A stretch of DNA of 64,000 bases from Amycolatopsis decaplanina DSM 44594 (GCF_000342005.1 NZ_AOHO01000071.1:82365-146364), one strand, 5' to 3'. Numbered from the stretch's first letter, positions 26,871 through 35,259 are shown. A program made the numbers and translations. Notes: generated by a model not told the origin, from the letters alone.

Positions 26871-29800
26871 ATGTCCACGCTGGCCAGACTGAGCCTGCGC
26901 AACCGAAGTCTCATCGGGTTGCTCGCCCTGGTGGTGATCGGCTTCGGTGCTTTCGCCCTGCCTCAGCTGAAGCAGCAGCTGTTCCCGTCGTTGCAGTTCC
27001 CGCAGGCGCAGATCATCACGCCCTACGCGGGCGCGTCGCCGGACGCGGTCGACCGGCAGGTCACCGAGCCGCTCGAAGGCGGACTGCAGGGGTTGAAGGG
27101 GCTCGAAGAGCTGAGCTCGACCTCGTCGGAGGGGCTGTCGCGGATCACCGCCCGGTTCGAGTTCGGCACGGACATCGACGCGGCCGTCGGCCAGATCCAG
27201 CGCGTCGTCGACGGGGTCAAGGCACGGCTGCCGCAAAACAGCGAGCCGTCGGTGTCGGCGGGGTCCACCGACGATCTGCCGGTCGTGCTGCTCGCCGCCG
27301 GGACCACTGGTGACCCGCAGGCGCTCGCGCCCGCGCTGACCGGGGAGGTCGCGCCGGAACTGCGCAAGATCGACGGCGTCCGCGAGGTCGAGGTGACCGG
27401 CGCGCGGCAGCCGCGCGTCACCGTCGCGCTGGACTACGCGAAGCTGGCCGCCGCGGGGGTCGACCCGTCGTCGATCTCCACCACGCTGCAGACCGCCGGC
27501 GCCGCCGTCCCGGCCGGGACGCTGACCGAAGGCGACAAGACGCTCACCGTCCAGGTCGGCGGCGGACCGACCACAGTGGACACGATCAGGAACCTCTACC
27601 TCACACCGTCCGCCACACCGGCGTCGCGTGGGGCCCAGGCGCCGAAGCCGGTCAAGCTCGGTGACGTCGCGGACGTCCAGGCAGGATTCGCACCAGCGAC
27701 GTCGATCACGCGCACCAACGGCAAGCCGAGCCTCGGGCTCTCGATCACCATGGTGGAGAACGGCAACGCGGTCGCGATCTCGGAGTCGGTGCGGGACAAG
27801 CTGCCCGGACTGTCGAAGAAGATCGGCGCCGAGATGAGCGTCGTGTTCGACCAGGGCACCCCGGTCAAGGACGCGATCAGCGGCCTGACCACCGAAGGCC
27901 TGCTCGGGCTGGCGTTCGCGGTCGTGGTGATCCTGCTGTTCCTGATGTCGGTGCGCTCGACGCTGGTGACGGCGGTGTCGATCCCGCTTTCGGTGGTCGT
28001 GGCGCTGCTGGCGTTGTGGACCGGCGATCTTTCGCTGAACCTGCTCACCCTCGGCGCGCTCACCATCGCCATCGGGCGGGTGGTCGACGACTCGATCGTG
28101 GTGCTGGAGAACATCAAACGACATCTGGCCTATGGCGAGGAGAAGCAGCGCGCGGTCCTCGATGGCGTGCGCGAGGTCGCGGGCGCCGTGACGTCGTCCA
28201 CCCTCACCACGGTCGCGGTGTTCCTGCCGATCGCCTTCGTGGGCGGGTTCGTCGGCGAGCTGTTCTCGCCGTTCGCGATCACGGTCACCGTGGCGCTGCT
28301 GGCGTCACTGCTGGTGTCGCTGACGATCGTGCCGGTGCTCGCGTACTGGTTCCTCAAGCCGCCCAAGACCCCGGCGAACGAGCACGAGGCCGAGGTCACG
28401 CGTCAAGCCGCCGAAGACAAGGAACGCCGCGGGCTGTTGCAGCGCGGGTACGTTCCGGTGATCCGGTTCGCCACCCGGCGCCGCGTCACCGTGGTGCTGC
28501 TGGCGCTGATCATCTTCGGTGGGACGGTCGGGCTGGCTTCCCAGCTGAACACCAACTTCCTCGACCAGTCCGGTTCGACGACGCTGAGCCTTTCGCAGAA
28601 GCTGCCGCCCGGCACCAGTTCCGAGGCCAAGGAGAAGGCCGCCGGCGCGGTGGAGCAGGCGCTCGCCGCCGAACCCGCCGTCGAGACCTACCAGGTGAGC
28701 ATCGGCGGGGGCAACTTCTTCGGTGGCGGCGGGACGGCGACCAGCATCTCGGTCACCGTCGCCAAGGACACCGACCTCGACGCGCTCTCGGAGCGCTTGC
28801 GGGGCAAGCTGGACAAGCCGGAACTCGGCGAGGTCAAGATCGGCGCGGAAGCGAGCGGGTTCAACTCGGACCAGATCTCGATCACCGTCACCGCCCCGGA
28901 CGAGGCGGCGCTGAAGCCCGCCGCGGAGCAGGTCCGTCAGGCGCTGTCCGGCGTCCCGGACCTCACCGAGGTGACCAGTGACCTCGCGCAGGGCTCGCCG
29001 CGCGTGCAGGTCGAGGTCGACGCCGCCAAGGCCGCCGCGAGCGGGCTTTCGGCGACCACGATCGGCCAGATCGCGAATCAGGCCATCGCCGGCCGCACCG
29101 TGACCCAGCTGCCGGTGGACGGACAGCGCACGGACATCGTGCTGCGCGCGGGCACGGCGCCGGTGTCGGTCGACGCGGTCAAGGCGCTGCCGATCCCGAG
29201 CGCGACGGGCGTCGTCCGGCTGGACTCGGTCGCGAACGTGTCCACCGTGGACGGCCCGGCCGCGGTGCATCGCACCTCGGGCGAGCTGAGCACCACGGTC
29301 ACCGCCAAGAACACCGGCGCGGATCTGGCCGCCACCACGCGGGCCATCCAGTCCAAGCTGGACGGACTGACCTTCACCGGTGGCGCGGCGTACAAGCTCG
29401 GCGGCGTCAGCGAGGACCAGCAGGAGGCGTTCGGGAACCTGTTCCTCGCGCTGCTGGCCGCGGTCGCGATCGTGTACCTGATCATGGTGGCGACGTTCCG
29501 CAGCCTGATCCAGCCGCTGATCCTGCTGGTGTCGATCCCGTTCGCGGCGACCGGCGCGATCGGGCTGCTGCTGGCCACCGGGACCGCACTGGGCCTGCCC
29601 GCGCTGATCGGGATGCTGATGCTCGTCGGCATCGTGGTGACCAACGCGATCGTGCTGATCGACCTGATCAACCAGTACCGGGCTTCGGGGATGAGCGTCG
29701 CGGACGCCGTCGTCGAAGGCGGCAGGCGGCGGCTGCGGCCGATCCTGATGACCGCCGCGGCGACCATCTTCGCGCTGGTCCCGATGGCGCTCGGCCTGAC

Positions 29801-30008
29801 CGGCCAGGGCGGGTTCATCGGGCAGCCGCTGGCGATCGTGGTCATCGGCGGGCTGGTCAGCTCGACCCTGCTGACGCTGATCCTGGTGCCGACGCTGTAC
29901 ACGATGGTCGAGACGCGGAAAGAAAAGCGTCGCGCGAAGAAGGCGGCCCGCCGGGCTCCTTCGGAAGCGCCGTCCTCCGAGACGCTGACGCCGGAGCCGA
30001 GCGCGTAG
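26871..30008 (+). CDS. RND-family efflux transporter (HAE/AcrB-like)
   Basis: 1045 residues from ATG 26871 with GGGGGA upstream. Full RND architecture: TM1 at LIGLLALVVIGFGAFALPQL, a first large extracytoplasmic loop, TM2-6 with the TM4 segment LTLGALTIAIGRVVDDSIVVLENI (paired acidic residues for proton relay), a second large loop, TM8-12 including LIGMLMLVGIVVTNAIVLIDLI. The C-terminus is basic. No membrane-fusion protein or outer-membrane partner gene is adjacent, as expected for RND pumps of Gram-positive type that work alone. Substrate unknown. Confidence 0.94.
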   Translation: MSTLARLSLRNRSLIGLLALVVIGFGAFALPQLKQQLFPSLQFPQAQIITPYAGASPDAVDRQVTEPLEGGLQGLKGLEELSSTSSEGLSRITARFEFGTDIDAAVGQIQRVVDGVKARLPQNSEPSVSAGSTDDLPVVLLAAGTTGDPQALAPALTGEVAPELRKIDGVREVEVTGARQPRVTVALDYAKLAAAGVDPSSISTTLQTAGAAVPAGTLTEGDKTLTVQVGGGPTTVDTIRNLYLTPSATPASRGAQAPKPVKLGDVADVQAGFAPATSITRTNGKPSLGLSITMVENGNAVAISESVRDKLPGLSKKIGAEMSVVFDQGTPVKDAISGLTTEGLLGLAFAVVVILLFLMSVRSTLVTAVSIPLSVVVALLALWTGDLSLNLLTLGALTIAIGRVVDDSIVVLENIKRHLAYGEEKQRAVLDGVREVAGAVTSSTLTTVAVFLPIAFVGGFVGELFSPFAITVTVALLASLLVSLTIVPVLAYWFLKPPKTPANEHEAEVTRQAAEDKERRGLLQRGYVPVIRFATRRRVTVVLLALIIFGGTVGLASQLNTNFLDQSGSTTLSLSQKLPPGTSSEAKEKAAGAVEQALAAEPAVETYQVSIGGGNFFGGGGTATSISVTVAKDTDLDALSERLRGKLDKPELGEVKIGAEASGFNSDQISITVTAPDEAALKPAAEQVRQALSGVPDLTEVTSDLAQGSPRVQVEVDAAKAAASGLSATTIGQIANQAIAGRTVTQLPVDGQRTDIVLRAGTAPVSVDAVKALPIPSATGVVRLDSVANVSTVDGPAAVHRTSGELSTTVTAKNTGADLAATTRAIQSKLDGLTFTGGAAYKLGGVSEDQQEAFGNLFLALLAAVAIVYLIMVATFRSLIQPLILLVSIPFAATGAIGLLLATGTALGLPALIGMLMLVGIVVTNAIVLIDLINQYRASGMSVADAVVEGGRRRLRPILMTAAATIFALVPMALGLTGQGGFIGQPLAIVVIGGLVSSTLLTLILVPTLYTMVETRKEKRRAKKAARRAPSEAPSSETLTPEPSA

Positions 30009-30104
30009 ACCTGGGGGCGGGGGAGGAAGGCGCGCCGGGGCCGGGGTGGGCGCCCGGCGTGCCTTCCAGTACTCCGCACTTAGCCGGCTAAATGCCACCG
30101 GTCA

Positions 30105-30219
30105 CGTGCTTGGAGCCGGAACTCACGTGCCGGAAACCGTGACTCACGTGATCGGACGCGTGACGCGTTCAATCACGCGAGTTGCGCCTTCAAGCACGCG
30201 AGTTCCGGCTCCGAGCACG
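30105..30219. repeat. Nested inverted repeats related to the 8423-8608 array
   Basis: Outer arms of 25 bp (30105-30129 and 30195-30219; core GGAGCCGGAACTC / GAGTTCCGGCTCC) pair at 23 positions. An inner dyad ACTCACGTGAT / ATCACGCGAGT pairs at 10 of 11. The TCACGCGAGTTCCGGCTC core is the same as the 21-bp unit at 8484-8588. It ends 4 bp from the stop codon of the secreted-protein gene at 30224, and the RND gene converges from the other side. Confidence 0.85.
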
Positions 30220-30223
30220 GGTG

Positions 30224-31060
30224 TCACGCCTTCCGGAACCGCCAGGTCTTGCTGTCGAAAGCCACGCACCACGAAGGCGAAAGCACGACGACCCGCAGGG
30301 TCCCGTCGGCGGCGACATCGATCCCTTCGGTCTCGAAGTTCCCGCTGCAGGTGCTCTTCAAGGGCAGCTGACCCAGCGAGCTCACCCGCCCGGTCACGTC
30401 CGAACCGGACAGCGCGCCGGAAAGATCGACCTGCAGCAGCGGCTTCGTGGTCCCGAAAAGCGAGCCCTCGGGATCGTCGGACGAGCACAGCAGCCGGGTC
30501 GCGGTGACGAAGTCGCAGCCCTGGATGTCCCGCACCGGCTTGTCGAGCCGGATCGCGGACGAGTACGGCAGGTTCGCCGACGGGTTCGTGTGAACGACGC
30601 CGGGCATCGGATGCACGAGGAGCCGGTCCATCGTGCCCCATTCGCCCGCCACCATCCAGCGCGCGTCCGGGGTCACGGCGGCGAACGAGTTGTTGTTCGC
30701 TTCCCACGATTCCAGCGTGTGCGTGTAGTTCGCCCAGGTCCCGTCGGGCGACTCGACACGGAAGAGCTTCGCTCCCCTGTCGTCGCGCTGGTACGGCTCG
30801 ACGTACCACCCTTGCGCCGAGCCCGGGTCGCCGACGTGGTTCCAGCCCTGGGACGACAGGTTCACGGGAACGGTCGCGATCCCGGTGTAGCGGTAGATGG
30901 TCCCGGACGGCCGTTCGATGGTGGCCAGGCCCTGGCCCTCGTCGAGCGGGCGGGCGTTGTCCGAGCCGACCGTGGTCCAGCCTGTCACGGCTTGGGCGGC
31001 GGCGGGTGAGAACACCGCGACCAACGCGGCGATGGCGAGCACGATCCCGGTTCTACGCAT
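30224..31060 (-). CDS. Secreted protein of unknown function
   Basis: 278 residues from the ATG at 31060. Sec signal peptide RRTGIVLAIAALVAVFSPAA followed by AQA (cleavage expected after AQA). The mature part has recurrent strand-like segments (LATIERPSGTIYRYTGIATV; AKLFRVESPDGTWANYTHTL; ARWMVAGEWGTMDRLLVHPM; LLQVDLSGALSGSDVTGRVSSL) that suggest a beta-propeller, and cysteine pairs consistent with disulfides. I do not recognise a catalytic motif. Like the secreted gene at 8607 it ends beside a TCACGCGAGTTCC repeat element. Confidence 0.82.
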   Translation of the reverse strand: MRRTGIVLAIAALVAVFSPAAAQAVTGWTTVGSDNARPLDEGQGLATIERPSGTIYRYTGIATVPVNLSSQGWNHVGDPGSAQGWYVEPYQRDDRGAKLFRVESPDGTWANYTHTLESWEANNNSFAAVTPDARWMVAGEWGTMDRLLVHPMPGVVHTNPSANLPYSSAIRLDKPVRDIQGCDFVTATRLLCSSDDPEGSLFGTTKPLLQVDLSGALSGSDVTGRVSSLGQLPLKSTCSGNFETEGIDVAADGTLRVVVLSPSWCVAFDSKTWRFRKA

Positions 31061-31183
31061 GAAGGCTCCGTCCCGGCGGGTTTTCGCTGGCGGGTACTGA
31101 TTACCAGCGAAGACCGGGACGGGCAGCCACCATGTGAAGGATTTTCAGATTTTGTCCGGTTTCGGACACCGGACGGCCAGGTG

Positions 31184-31426
31184 TCAGTCGCCCGGCTTGA
31201 GACCGTCGTAGATCTTCTTGCAGTCCGGGCAGACCGGCGAACCGGGCTTCGCCGACTTCGTCACCGGGAAGACCTCGCCGCACAGCGCCACCACGTGCGT
31301 GCCCATGACCGCGCTTTCGGCGATCTTGTTCTTGCGCACGTAGTGGAACATCTTCGGCGAATCGTCGTCGGTGCCGTCGGTGCCCTCGGGACGGGTATCC
31401 GGCTTCGGAAGGGTCTGTGTACTCAC
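31184..31426 (-). CDS. DUF3039 domain-containing protein
   Basis: 80 residues from GTG 31426, chosen because GGAGGGG lies 5-6 bases upstream and the conserved part starts here. The C-terminal VVALCGEVFPVTKSAKPGSP followed by VCPDCKKIY carries one Cys and a CPxC, a likely zinc site. DUF3039 is widespread in actinobacteria and sits between sigA and sigB in mycobacteria (Rv2708c, memory). Function unknown. Divergent from the Spo0M-like gene, 58 bp between starts. Confidence 0.9.
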   Translation of the reverse strand: MSTQTLPKPDTRPEGTDGTDDDSPKMFHYVRKNKIAESAVMGTHVVALCGEVFPVTKSAKPGSPVCPDCKKIYDGLKPGD

Positions 31427-31484
31427 CCCTCCATAATGCCCCAAATCCTCCTGCGCACACCGGCGACCTGGCAGGATCTCGCCC

Positions 31485-32291
31485 ATGTTCCAGAAGGTGC
31501 TCGCGACGTTCGGCTCGGGCGGGGCGAAGATCGACGCCCGGCTGCTCGACCGCACGGTCTCCCCCGGCCGCCCGTTGCGCGGCGAGGTCCTGCTGCTCGG
31601 CGGCGAAGTCGATCAAGAGATCAACGGCCTCTCGGTGAAGCTGCTCGCCCGGGTCACGCTTCCGGACGAACGCCGCCCCGGCGTCGAGGACCTCGAGTTC
31701 GGCGCCCAGCAGCTGGCGGGCAACGAGCGGATCGGGCCGGGCCAGCAGGTCCGCATCCCGTTCGAGGTGGCCCTGCCCTGGGAGACGCCGATCTCCAGCG
31801 TCTTCGGCAAGCCGCTGAACGGGATGGCGGTCGGCCTGCAGACCAGCCTCGACATCGCGAATTCCGTCACCGACCCGGTCGACGTCGACGGTGCCGCGAT
31901 CGAGCCGCTTCCCGCGCAGAAACGGATACTGGACGCCTTCAGCCGGATCGGCTTCGTCTTCCGCGAGGCCGTCCTGGAGCGCGGCCGGATCAACGGCGCG
32001 ACCCAGCAGCTCCCCTTCTTCCAGGAGATCCGCTTCACCCCCTCGCCGCGGTTCGCCCCCGTCTTCACCTCGGTGGCGGTGACCTTCCTGTCCTCGCCGT
32101 CGGAGACACAGGTCGTGCTGGAGGTGACCAAACGGGTCCGCGTGTCCAAGAGCGGCGGCTTCGGCGGGCGCGGGCAGGAGTTCCTCGGCCTGTTCAAGGT
32201 CGACCACGCCGCGCTGGAACGGGTCAAGTGGGAGCCCCAGCTCGAAGGCTGGCTGCACGAAGTGGCCAAATCACGCGGAATCTTCGACTGA
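31485..32291 (+). CDS. Spo0M-like sporulation-control family protein
   Basis: 268 residues from ATG 31485. The N-terminal arrestin-like beta-sandwich begins FGSGGAKIDARLLDRTVSPG, continues RGEVLLLGGEVDQEINGL, and has the WETPISSVFGKPLNGMAVGLQT block seen in SpoOM proteins. The C-terminal third is a second sandwich-like part. The Bacillus homologue affects sporulation; in actinomycetes the role is unclear. The stop overlaps the start of the HD-domain gene by one base (TGATG), so the two are coupled. Confidence 0.85.
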   Translation: MFQKVLATFGSGGAKIDARLLDRTVSPGRPLRGEVLLLGGEVDQEINGLSVKLLARVTLPDERRPGVEDLEFGAQQLAGNERIGPGQQVRIPFEVALPWETPISSVFGKPLNGMAVGLQTSLDIANSVTDPVDVDGAAIEPLPAQKRILDAFSRIGFVFREAVLERGRINGATQQLPFFQEIRFTPSPRFAPVFTSVAVTFLSSPSETQVVLEVTKRVRVSKSGGFGGRGQEFLGLFKVDHAALERVKWEPQLEGWLHEVAKSRGIFD

Positions 32292-32935
32292 TGGACTGGC
32301 CGACCGCGATCACCAGGCTCGGCGGCGATCACCGGATCGCCGCCATCGCCTGGAACGACCTCCAGACCCGCTACGCCGAGCCGCATCGCCGCTACCACGA
32401 TCTCCGGCACGTCACGGCCGTCGCCCGCGACAGCGGAGCCCTCGCCGTCGCCTTCGGCCTGAGCGCGCGCGAGCGGGCCCTCGTCGCCATCGCCGCCTGG
32501 ACACACGACGTCGTCTACGACGCCCGCCCCGGCGAGGACGAGCAGGCCAGCGCGGCCTGGACGCGCGACGAGCTCACCAACGCCGGCGTCCCCGAGGCCG
32601 ACGTCGAGCGCGCCGAGGAGCTGGTCCTGAGCACGATCCACCACGCCGCCCCGGACGCAGATCTCCTCGCCACGGCGCTGCTCGACGCCGACCTCGCCAT
32701 TCTCGGCGCCTCGCGGGAGGGCTACGAGGAGTACGCGAACGGTGTCCGGGAGGAGTACTCGATCTACTCCGACGAAGACTGGCGCACGGGACGCTCGGCC
32801 GTGCTGGAGAACCTGCTGGCCCGGCCGCGGCTGTACCGCAGCGACATCGCACGGGCACGCTGGGAGAGCAAGGCGCGAGAAAACCTCGCGAACGAACTGA
32901 CCCGATGGCGTGACGCGGACCCACATCACCGATGA
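32291..32935 (+). CDS. HD-domain metal-dependent phosphohydrolase
   Basis: 214 residues from ATG 32291. HD-type metal ligands are visible: H in RRYHDLRHV, the HD pair in AIAAWTHDVVYDARPGEDE, and the distal Asp in ALLDADLAIL. IHHA (STIHHAAPDADLLATAL) is a further ligand candidate. Matches the small HD proteins annotated as predicted metal-dependent phosphohydrolases. Substrate unknown. Coupled to the Spo0M-like gene and 9 bp upstream of psuG. Confidence 0.88.
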   Translation: MDWPTAITRLGGDHRIAAIAWNDLQTRYAEPHRRYHDLRHVTAVARDSGALAVAFGLSARERALVAIAAWTHDVVYDARPGEDEQASAAWTRDELTNAGVPEADVERAEELVLSTIHHAAPDADLLATALLDADLAILGASREGYEEYANGVREEYSIYSDEDWRTGRSAVLENLLARPRLYRSDIARARWESKARENLANELTRWRDADPHHR

Positions 32936-32944
32936 TGTTCGTTC

Positions 32945-33862
32945 GTGACTCCGCAACTGTCCCTTCACGAAGAGGTCGCCTCCGCCCTCGCCGGCGGTGA
33001 CCCCGTCGTCGCGCTGGAGAGCACCATCCTCTCCCACGGTCTCCCGCCCGGCCGCAATCTCGACGTCGCCCGGCGGCTGGAGAAGGTCGTGCGCGACGGC
33101 GGCGCCGTCCCCGCGACCATCGCCGTACTCGACGGCGTCCCCCTGATCGGCCTCACCTCCGAGCAGTTGGAACGCGTCTGCGCGCCCGGCGCGGACCTGG
33201 ACAAGCTCTCCCTGCGCGACATCGGCCCCGCCGTCGGCCTCGGCCGGTCCGGGGCGACGACGGTCGCGAGCACCGCGGCGCTGGCCGCCGCGGCCGGGAT
33301 CGGCATGTTCGCCACCGGCGGGCTGGGCGGCGTGCACCAGGGCGCGGCGGAGAGCTGGGACGTCTCGGCGGATCTGGGCGTGCTCGCGAAGGTGCCGACC
33401 ACGGTCGTCTGCTCCGGGGTGAAGTCGGTGCTCGACATCGCCGCGACACTCGAAGTGCTGGAGACCAACTCGGTGCCCGTGCTGGGTTACCGCACCGGCG
33501 AGTTCCCCGCCTTCTACCTCCGCTCGTCCGGATTCGAGGTGCCGTGGCGGGTCGACGACGCCGCGCAGGCCGCCGCCGTCATCGCCGCCCACCGGTCGCA
33601 CGCGAATTCCGGTGTGCTGCTGGCGAATCCGATCCCGGAAGCGTCCGAAATGGACAAGGAACTGCACGACCGGCTGCTCGCCGAAGGGCTGGAGCTCCTG
33701 AAGTCGCGAGGGGTGCACGGCAAGGACGTCACGCCGGTGCTGCTGGAGCACTTCCACACCGCCAGCGACGGTGTGAGCCTCGACGCGAACGAGGCGCTGG
33801 TGCTGTCCAACGCGGAACTGGCCACCGAAGTGGCCGTCGCCCTCGCCGGGACCGCGGCATGA
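32945..33862 (+). CDS. psuG: Pseudouridine-5'-phosphate glycosidase
   Basis: Splits pseudouridine 5'-phosphate to uracil and ribose 5-phosphate, the second step of pseudouridine catabolism. 305 residues from GTG 32945, the family's normal length. Family blocks: VVALESTILSHGLPPGRNLDVA, GGAVPATIAVLDGVPLIGL, MFATGGLGGVHQGAAESWDVSADL, VVCSGVKSVLDIAATLEVLET and GVLLANPIPE. The catalytic Lys candidates lie in the KLSLRDI and GVKSVLD segments. The stop overlaps the kinase ATG (ATGA), which supports the function of both. Confidence 0.96.
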   Translation: MTPQLSLHEEVASALAGGDPVVALESTILSHGLPPGRNLDVARRLEKVVRDGGAVPATIAVLDGVPLIGLTSEQLERVCAPGADLDKLSLRDIGPAVGLGRSGATTVASTAALAAAAGIGMFATGGLGGVHQGAAESWDVSADLGVLAKVPTTVVCSGVKSVLDIAATLEVLETNSVPVLGYRTGEFPAFYLRSSGFEVPWRVDDAAQAAAVIAAHRSHANSGVLLANPIPEASEMDKELHDRLLAEGLELLKSRGVHGKDVTPVLLEHFHTASDGVSLDANEALVLSNAELATEVAVALAGTAA

Positions 33863-34740
33863 GCGGCGGCAGCGGCATCGTCGTCGTCGGCGACGTCGGC
33901 CTCGACGTGGTCGCGCGGCACGAAGGCCCCATCCCGCACGGGGGCGACATCCGCGCGAAGGTCCACTTCACCAGCGGCGGCGCGGGTGCGAACACCGCGC
34001 TGTGGCTGCGGGCCGAGGACACGGAGACCACGCTGGTCGCGCGGATCGGGGACGATTCCGGCGGCCGCATGGTGAAGAGCGAACTGGAAGCGGCGGGCGT
34101 GCGCTGCGAATTCGCGGTGGACCCCGAGGAACCGACGTTCTGCGTCGTGGTGCTCGTCGACGGCGCCGGTGAGCGGAGCATGCTCGCCGACCGCGCCGCG
34201 AACGCGAAGTTCAGCCCCGAGGACATCACCGAGCGGGCACTGAGCGGGGCGAGCCACCTGCACCTCTCGGGCTACGTCCTGCTGTACCCGTCGTCACGGC
34301 CCGCGGCGCTCGCGTCGCTGGCGGCGGCGAAGAAGGCCGGGCTGACGACGTCGGTCGATCCGCAGGCGGCGACGCTGATCACCGATCCCGCGGCCTTCCT
34401 CGACGACGTGCGCGGCGTCGACCTGCTGATGCCGAACACCAGCGAACTGGTCGCGCTGACCGGGTCGAGCGACCCCCAAGCGGCGAAGGAACTGCTGGAC
34501 TACGTCGGCGAAGTCGTGGTCACCGCCGGTCTCGACGGCGCCAGCTGGGTGGACGCGAGCGGCACCGTCACCTCGGTGCCGTCCCAGCCGGCCGACTGCG
34601 TCGACTCCACCGGCGCCGGGGACGCCTTCGACGCCGGTGTGCTGGCGGCGTGGCTGCGCGGCGAGTCCACCGTGGAGGTCCTTCGGGCCGGGACCCGGCT
34701 TGGCGCCCGCGCCGTCTCGAAGGTCGGGCCGCAGCCCTGA
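33859..34740 (+). CDS. psuK: PfkB-family kinase, probable pseudouridine kinase
   Basis: 293 residues from ATG 33859. Ribokinase fold: N-terminal VVVGDVGLDVVARHEGPIPH, the sugar-binding GGAGANTALWL block, and the C-terminal PfkB signature DSTGAGDAFDAGVLAAWL with the catalytic Asp. A pseudouridine substrate is inferred from translational coupling to psuG; the kinase makes the glycosidase's substrate. Residue-level substrate prediction is not possible here. Followed 4 bp later by a short dyad and then the composite palindrome region. Confidence 0.88.
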   Translation: MSGGSGIVVVGDVGLDVVARHEGPIPHGGDIRAKVHFTSGGAGANTALWLRAEDTETTLVARIGDDSGGRMVKSELEAAGVRCEFAVDPEEPTFCVVVLVDGAGERSMLADRAANAKFSPEDITERALSGASHLHLSGYVLLYPSSRPAALASLAAAKKAGLTTSVDPQAATLITDPAAFLDDVRGVDLLMPNTSELVALTGSSDPQAAKELLDYVGEVVVTAGLDGASWVDASGTVTSVPSQPADCVDSTGAGDAFDAGVLAAWLRGESTVEVLRAGTRLGARAVSKVGPQP

Positions 34741-34744
34741 CGCG

Positions 34745-34763
34745 CGTGAAGGCCCCCTTCACG
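34745..34763. terminator. Short dyad after psuK
   Basis: CGTGAAGG-CCC-CCTTCACG, 8-bp perfect arms, starting 5 bp after the psuK stop. It looks like the outer part of the 34904-34958 family with the inner stem deleted. Confidence 0.6.
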
Positions 34764-34807
34764 GACGTGGCGGGTTCTATTGAGGGGTAAGGCAAACGTG
34801 GCTTGGT

Positions 34808-34860
34808 GTCGCGAAAGCCACTTTCGCGACGTTGGATGTCCCGAAAGTGGCTTTCGCGAC
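34808..34860. repeat. Palindrome with 23-bp arms, each arm itself a dyad
   Basis: Arms 34808-34830 and 34838-34860 pair at 22 of 23 positions around GTTGGAT. Each arm also folds on itself (GCGAAAG-CCA-CTTTCGC), so the sequence can form either one long hairpin or two short ones. Confidence 0.85.
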
Positions 34861-34903
34861 GTTGGCGGTGGCGGGGCACATGGTCGGCCCAGGTGGTCGG
34901 CCA

Positions 34904-34958
34904 GTACGTGAAGGCCCCCTTCCTTGCGCCTAGCGCAAGGAAGGGGGCCTTCACGTAC
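34904..34958. repeat. Perfect 26-bp palindrome, GTGAAGGCCCCC family
   Basis: Arms GTACGTGAAGGCCCCCTTCC... (34904-34929) and its exact complement (34933-34958) enclose a CTA loop. Nearly identical to the element at 42019-42073; the differences are ACGT versus ACAT near the ends, matched in both arms, and the loop. Confidence 0.9.
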
Positions 34959-34991
34959 TTCAGGCGACCTGAGCGGCGGACCGTGGTGGGC

Positions 34992-35037
34992 CTCGTGAGT
35001 GGTGAGGACGGTTCTAACCGTCCTCACCACTCACGAG
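34992..35037. repeat. Perfect 22-bp palindrome, CTCGTGAGTGG family
   Basis: Arms CTCGTGAGTGGTGAGGACGG... (34992-35013) and exact complement (35016-35037) around a two-base CT centre. The second copy at 50797-50846 differs by a GTGAGG/GTAAGG change matched in the other arm. Confidence 0.9.
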
Positions 35038-35167
35038 ACTCGCCACCACGACACGCCCACGTTTGCCTTACCCCTCGATAACGCGACTTGCCTCTCACCG
35101 GTGCCGGTTCGTGTCGATGTCCTGTGGGTCTCGCGCGTCGGCGCACCCGCTCAGCGGATGAGCTCGC

Positions 35168-35214
35168 GTTGATGAAGGAATTGGGACACTGGACGTCCCA
35201 ATTCCTTCATCAAC
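35168..35214. terminator. Perfect 20-bp palindrome downstream of DUF3099
   Basis: Arms GTTGATGAAGGAATTGGGAC (35168-35187) and exact complement (35195-35214) around a 7-base loop. It lies 46 bp beyond the DUF3099 stop on the minus strand, a likely terminator for that operon. Confidence 0.8.
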
Positions 35215-35259
35215 GGTGTCCTGCAGCTCCCCCACACCAGGTGCGGCAAACGAAGTGGG

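Larger units (their letters stand above)
34782..35076. repeat. 295-bp element with 20-bp terminal inverted repeats
   Basis: GAGGGGTAAGGCAAACGTGG (34782-34801) recurs exactly in reverse complement at 35057-35076. Between these ends lie three separate palindromes (34808-34860, 34904-34958, 34992-35037). No open frame or transposase remnant is seen and no clear target-site duplication flanks it. The layout recalls a miniature inverted-repeat element or a composite of inserted hairpins; whether it was ever mobile is unproven. Confidence 0.75.
34741..35259. other. 519-bp convergent intergenic region packed with palindromes
   Basis: Between psuK and the convergent DUF3099 gene. No credible coding frame. 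Contains the short dyad 34745-34763, the 295-bp element 34782-35076 with three internal palindromes, about 90 bp without recognisable structure, and the palindrome 35168-35214. Confidence 0.8.

Noticed and set aside
28305..30098. 597-codon minus-strand frame opposite the RND gene
   Set aside because: Arg/Gln/Asp-rich composition without domains, fully antisense to a well-supported transporter gene.
34782..35076. Insertion sequence
   Set aside because: Terminal inverted repeats are present, but there is no transposase frame or remnant and no clear target duplication, so it is reported as a repeat element only.
34568..35081. Short frames reading KAPFLALGARKGAF and similar across the palindromes
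   Set aside because: The same peptide appears at 34904 and 42019 only because the DNA palindrome repeats; they are translations of a hairpin, not genes.
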